Source: DASSKF01 sp035690725
GTDB lineage: Bacteria; Actinomycetota; Actinomycetes; Actinomycetales; Dermatophilaceae
Direction of reading: 5' to 3'
Length of the DNA: 16,586 bases
Assembly: GCA_035690725.1 (NCBI GenBank)
Contig: DASSKF010000049.1
Location: forward strand, 1 to 16,586
This document shows positions 14,736 through 16,586 of the stretch, piece by piece. Both the position numbers and the translations under genes were made by a program. The notes under the pieces are model-generated. The model was not told where the DNA came from, made no database searches, and was given only the letters and a program-made list of their open reading frames with translations. The first letter of the stretch is position 1. Each line of letters begins with the position of its first letter.

Positions 14736-15404
14736 ATGTTCCGCGACCGCACGGACGCCGGACGACGCCTCGGCGAGGAGCTCGCCGCCCGGTGGCGGGG
14801 GCGTCCCGGACCGCGGCCGAACACGGCGCTGGCACTTCCCCGCGGCGGCGTGCCCGTGGCGCGTGAGGTGGCGCAGGTCCTCGGCCTCGGCCTGGACGTG
14901 CTGGTGATCCGCAAGATCGGCGTGCCGTGGCAGCCTGAGCTCGCCCTCGGCGCGGTCGGGGAGACCGGGCCGGCCGTCTTCAACGACCAGGTGGTGGAGC
15001 AGGTGCGGCTCCCCCGGGACCGGGTCGAGGAGCTGGTCGCCCGGGCCCGGCAGGAGGCGACCGCCCTGGCGGCCGAGCTGCGGGGCCGGACCGCCTCGGC
15101 CGCGGAGCCGGGCGGGCAGGTACCCGCCGGAGGTCTGCGTCCGGCGCTCGTGGTGGACGACGGTGTGGCCACGGGGGCCACGGCTCGGGCCGCGGCGGCG
15201 CTGCTGCGCGCGGCCGGCGCCCCGTCGGTCACGCTCGCGGCGCCGGTGTGCCCGGGCCGGGTGGTCGCGGAGCTCGAGGACGCCTACGACGAGGTCGTCG
15301 TGGTGCACGCCGCGCGGCGGTTCGGCAGCGTCGGGGAGTGGTACGACCGGTTCGAGCAGGTGGGCACCCGGGAGGTGCGCGGCATACTGAGCGGCGTCAG
15401 CTGA
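14736..15404 (+). CDS. phosphoribosyltransferase family protein
   Basis: A 222-aa protein with a type I phosphoribosyltransferase fold of the group often annotated as predicted phosphoribosyltransferase (COG1926-like); its true substrate is unknown. The N-terminus FRDRTDAGRRLGEEL is typical of the group. LALPRGGVPVAREVAQVLG (32-50) and VLVIRKIGVPWQPELALGAV (55-74) are its hallmark blocks. The PRPP loop is ALVVDDGVATGATARAA (137-153), with the paired acidic residues and the glycine/threonine turn intact. The central segment (about 98-132) is Ala/Glu-rich and lacks the basic stretch I expect before the PRPP loop. GAGG lies close to the ATG (3 nt away), and CACACT ending 7 nt upstream could be a leaderless -10. 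Its last 8 bp overlap the end of the convergent tetR-type gene. Confidence 0.87.
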   Translation: MFRDRTDAGRRLGEELAARWRGRPGPRPNTALALPRGGVPVAREVAQVLGLGLDVLVIRKIGVPWQPELALGAVGETGPAVFNDQVVEQVRLPRDRVEELVARARQEATALAAELRGRTASAAEPGGQVPAGGLRPALVVDDGVATGATARAAAALLRAAGAPSVTLAAPVCPGRVVAELEDAYDEVVVVHAARRFGSVGEWYDRFEQVGTREVRGILSGVS

Positions 15405-16047
15405 CCGGCGTGTGCAGCCGAGGCTTCTGCTCGAGGCCGGCGAGGCCGTTCCAGGCAAGGTTGACCAGGTGGGCGGCGACGTCGGCCTTCCTGAACCGGC
15501 GTGAGTCCAGCCACCACTGGCCGGTCAGCGCCACCATCCCGACGAGCATCTGGGCGTAGATCGGGGCCGACTTCGGGTCCAGCTTGCGGCGCTTGAACTC
15601 GTCGCCGAGCAGGTGCTCGACCTGGGAGGCGACGTCGCTGATCAGGCTTGCGAAGGATCCGGTCGTCTCCCCGACGGGCGAGTCCCGGACGAGGATGCGG
15701 AACCCGTCGGTGGAGTTCTCCACGTAGTCCAGCAGCGCGAGCGCGGCCTGCTCGACCAGCTCCCGGGGGTGCGTGCCGTTCACGAGGGCCCCGGTGATGC
15801 CGTCGAGGAGGGTGCGGATCTCGCGGTCGACCACGACGGCGTAGAGGCCCTCCTTGCCGCCGAAGTGCTCGTAGACCACCGGCTTGGAGACCCCGGCCCG
15901 GGCGGCGATCTCCTCCACCGTCGTGCCCTCGAACCCCTTCTCGGCGAAGATGGTCCGCCCGATGACGATGAGCTGCTCGCGCCGCTCCTTGCCGGTCATC
16001 CGGGATCGGGCGGGGGTGGTCTCGTCCTTGTTCCGGGCAGCGCTCAC
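15397..16047 (-). CDS. TetR family transcriptional regulator (FasR-like)
   Basis: A 216-aa regulator. The N-terminal helix-turn-helix covers about 20-69: GKERREQLIVIGRTIFAEKG, then TTVEEIAARAGVSKPVVYEH and FGGKEGLY. The all-helical ligand domain has YVENSTDGFRILVRDSP, LVGMVALTGQWWLDSR and HLVNLAWNGL. These blocks resemble, from memory, the mycobacterial fatty-acid-synthase regulator FasR (SKPVLYQHF, a Gly-Tyr/Phe-Arg block, LVGM...WLD, FAWGGL). The start is the GTG at 16047; no strong ribosome binding site is seen, and GATGAT ending 6 nt upstream may be a weak -10. It lies 26 bp downstream of an acyl-CoA desaturase gene on the same strand, so control of membrane lipid desaturation in response to acyl-CoA is a reasonable inference. 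It overlaps the end of the convergent phosphoribosyltransferase gene by 8 bp. Confidence 0.9.
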   Translation of the reverse strand: MSAARNKDETTPARSRMTGKERREQLIVIGRTIFAEKGFEGTTVEEIAARAGVSKPVVYEHFGGKEGLYAVVVDREIRTLLDGITGALVNGTHPRELVEQAALALLDYVENSTDGFRILVRDSPVGETTGSFASLISDVASQVEHLLGDEFKRRKLDPKSAPIYAQMLVGMVALTGQWWLDSRRFRKADVAAHLVNLAWNGLAGLEQKPRLHTPVS

Positions 16048-16073
16048 CGCGCCATCATCTCAACCACGGGGAC

Positions 16074-16586
16074 TCAGGCGGCGACGCGCTTGGCGGCCAG
16101 GCGCGAGGGGCGCGGCCAGCGGACGTCGCGCGCCCACCCCAGCTTCTCGAACACCCAGATGATCCGGGCGCTGGAGTCGACCTGGCCCTTGTCCACGCCG
16201 TGCCGGGCGCAGGTGGGGTCGGCGTGGTGCAGGTTGTGCCAGGACTCACCCATCGACAGCACCGCGAGCCACCAGACGTTGCCGGACTTGTCCCGGCTCT
16301 TGAACGGGCGCTCGCCGAGGGCGTGGCAGATCGAGTTGATCGACCAGGTCACGTGGTGCAGCAGCGCCACGCGGACCAGGGAGCCCCAGAAGAACGCGGT
16401 CACCGCGCCCCACCACGACATCGACCACAGGCCGCCGACGAGGGCCGGCAGCAGCAGCGAGACGGCGACGAGCCCGGGGAAGGAGCTGTTCACCCGGCGG
16501 ATCGCGTCGTCCTTCATCAGGTCCGGGGCGTACTTGCTGCGCGGGGTCTGCTCGACGTCGAACAGCCAGCCCATGTGCGCCCACCA
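16074..16586 (-). CDS. acyl-CoA desaturase / fatty acid desaturase, 5' partial
   Basis: The C-terminal 170 residues of a membrane-bound di-iron desaturase; the frame runs open to the window edge (WWAHMGWLFDVEQT, equivalent to the conserved H.H.GWLF region). The enzyme family inserts a cis double bond into acyl-CoA or lipid-bound acyl chains. Visible here are a hydrophobic pair of helices (PGLVAVSLLLPALVGGLWSM and WWGAVTAFFWGSLVRVALLH), the HHVTWSINSICHALG segment, and the third histidine box ESWHNLHHADP (HxxHH). The first two histidine boxes must lie beyond the window. The internal Met at 16574 is not the start. The C-terminus is basic (RLAAKRVAA). A TetR regulator follows 26 bp downstream on the same strand. 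Confidence 0.92.
   Translation of the reverse strand, partial: WWAHMGWLFDVEQTPRSKYAPDLMKDDAIRRVNSSFPGLVAVSLLLPALVGGLWSMSWWGAVTAFFWGSLVRVALLHHVTWSINSICHALGERPFKSRDKSGNVWWLAVLSMGESWHNLHHADPTCARHGVDKGQVDSSARIIWVFEKLGWARDVRWPRPSRLAAKRVAA

Overview
The window is chromosomal DNA from a very GC-rich actinobacterium. Codons end mostly in G or C, GTG starts are common, and several genes look leaderless. Gene order from pmt to ispE follows the well-known mycobacterial neighbourhood (pmt, rsmI, metG, tatD, [rpfB], ksgA, ispE). Protein style points to Micrococcales, possibly Intrasporangiaceae, but that placement is inference.

Layout. 2-1612 (+) is a 5'-truncated membrane protein with bacterial PH (DUF304) domains; its stop overlaps the stop of the convergent protein O-mannosyltransferase pmt (1609-3216, -). 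rsmI (3287-4123, +) diverges from pmt and overlaps the end of a DUF4126 membrane protein (4104-4706, -). A plus-strand housekeeping run follows: metG (4777-6630), tatD (6660-7496), ksgA/rsmA (7636-8517), ispE (8589-9530) and an ABC-F ATPase (9527-11416). The genes of this run act in tRNA charging, nuclease/quality control, 16S rRNA dimethylation, isoprenoid synthesis and ribosome-associated ATPase function.

11417-12871 looks like an accessory pocket: one AbiEi-like/DUF559 gene (11675-12595, -) with related repeat copies on both sides. Next comes a divergent regulator/enzyme pair: a MarR/TamR-like repressor (12872-13381, -) and a trans-aconitate methyltransferase fused to a VOC domain (13442-14662, +), sharing a perfect 20-bp palindromic operator. 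A phosphoribosyltransferase (14736-15404, +) overlaps the end of a TetR regulator (15397-16047, -), which lies 26 bp downstream of a truncated acyl-CoA desaturase (16074-16586, -).

The most unusual non-coding feature is in the tatD-ksgA gap, where many actinobacteria carry rpfB. It holds a concentric 77-bp palindrome built from a 10-bp motif at exact 20-bp spacing, running into the ksgA start. Other points of note are short tandem repeats inside two coding sequences (PH protein and ABC-F linker) and a recurring GGCATAC heptamer that brings in the rare ATA codon. I saw no tRNA, rRNA, CRISPR array, insertion sequence or prophage gene.
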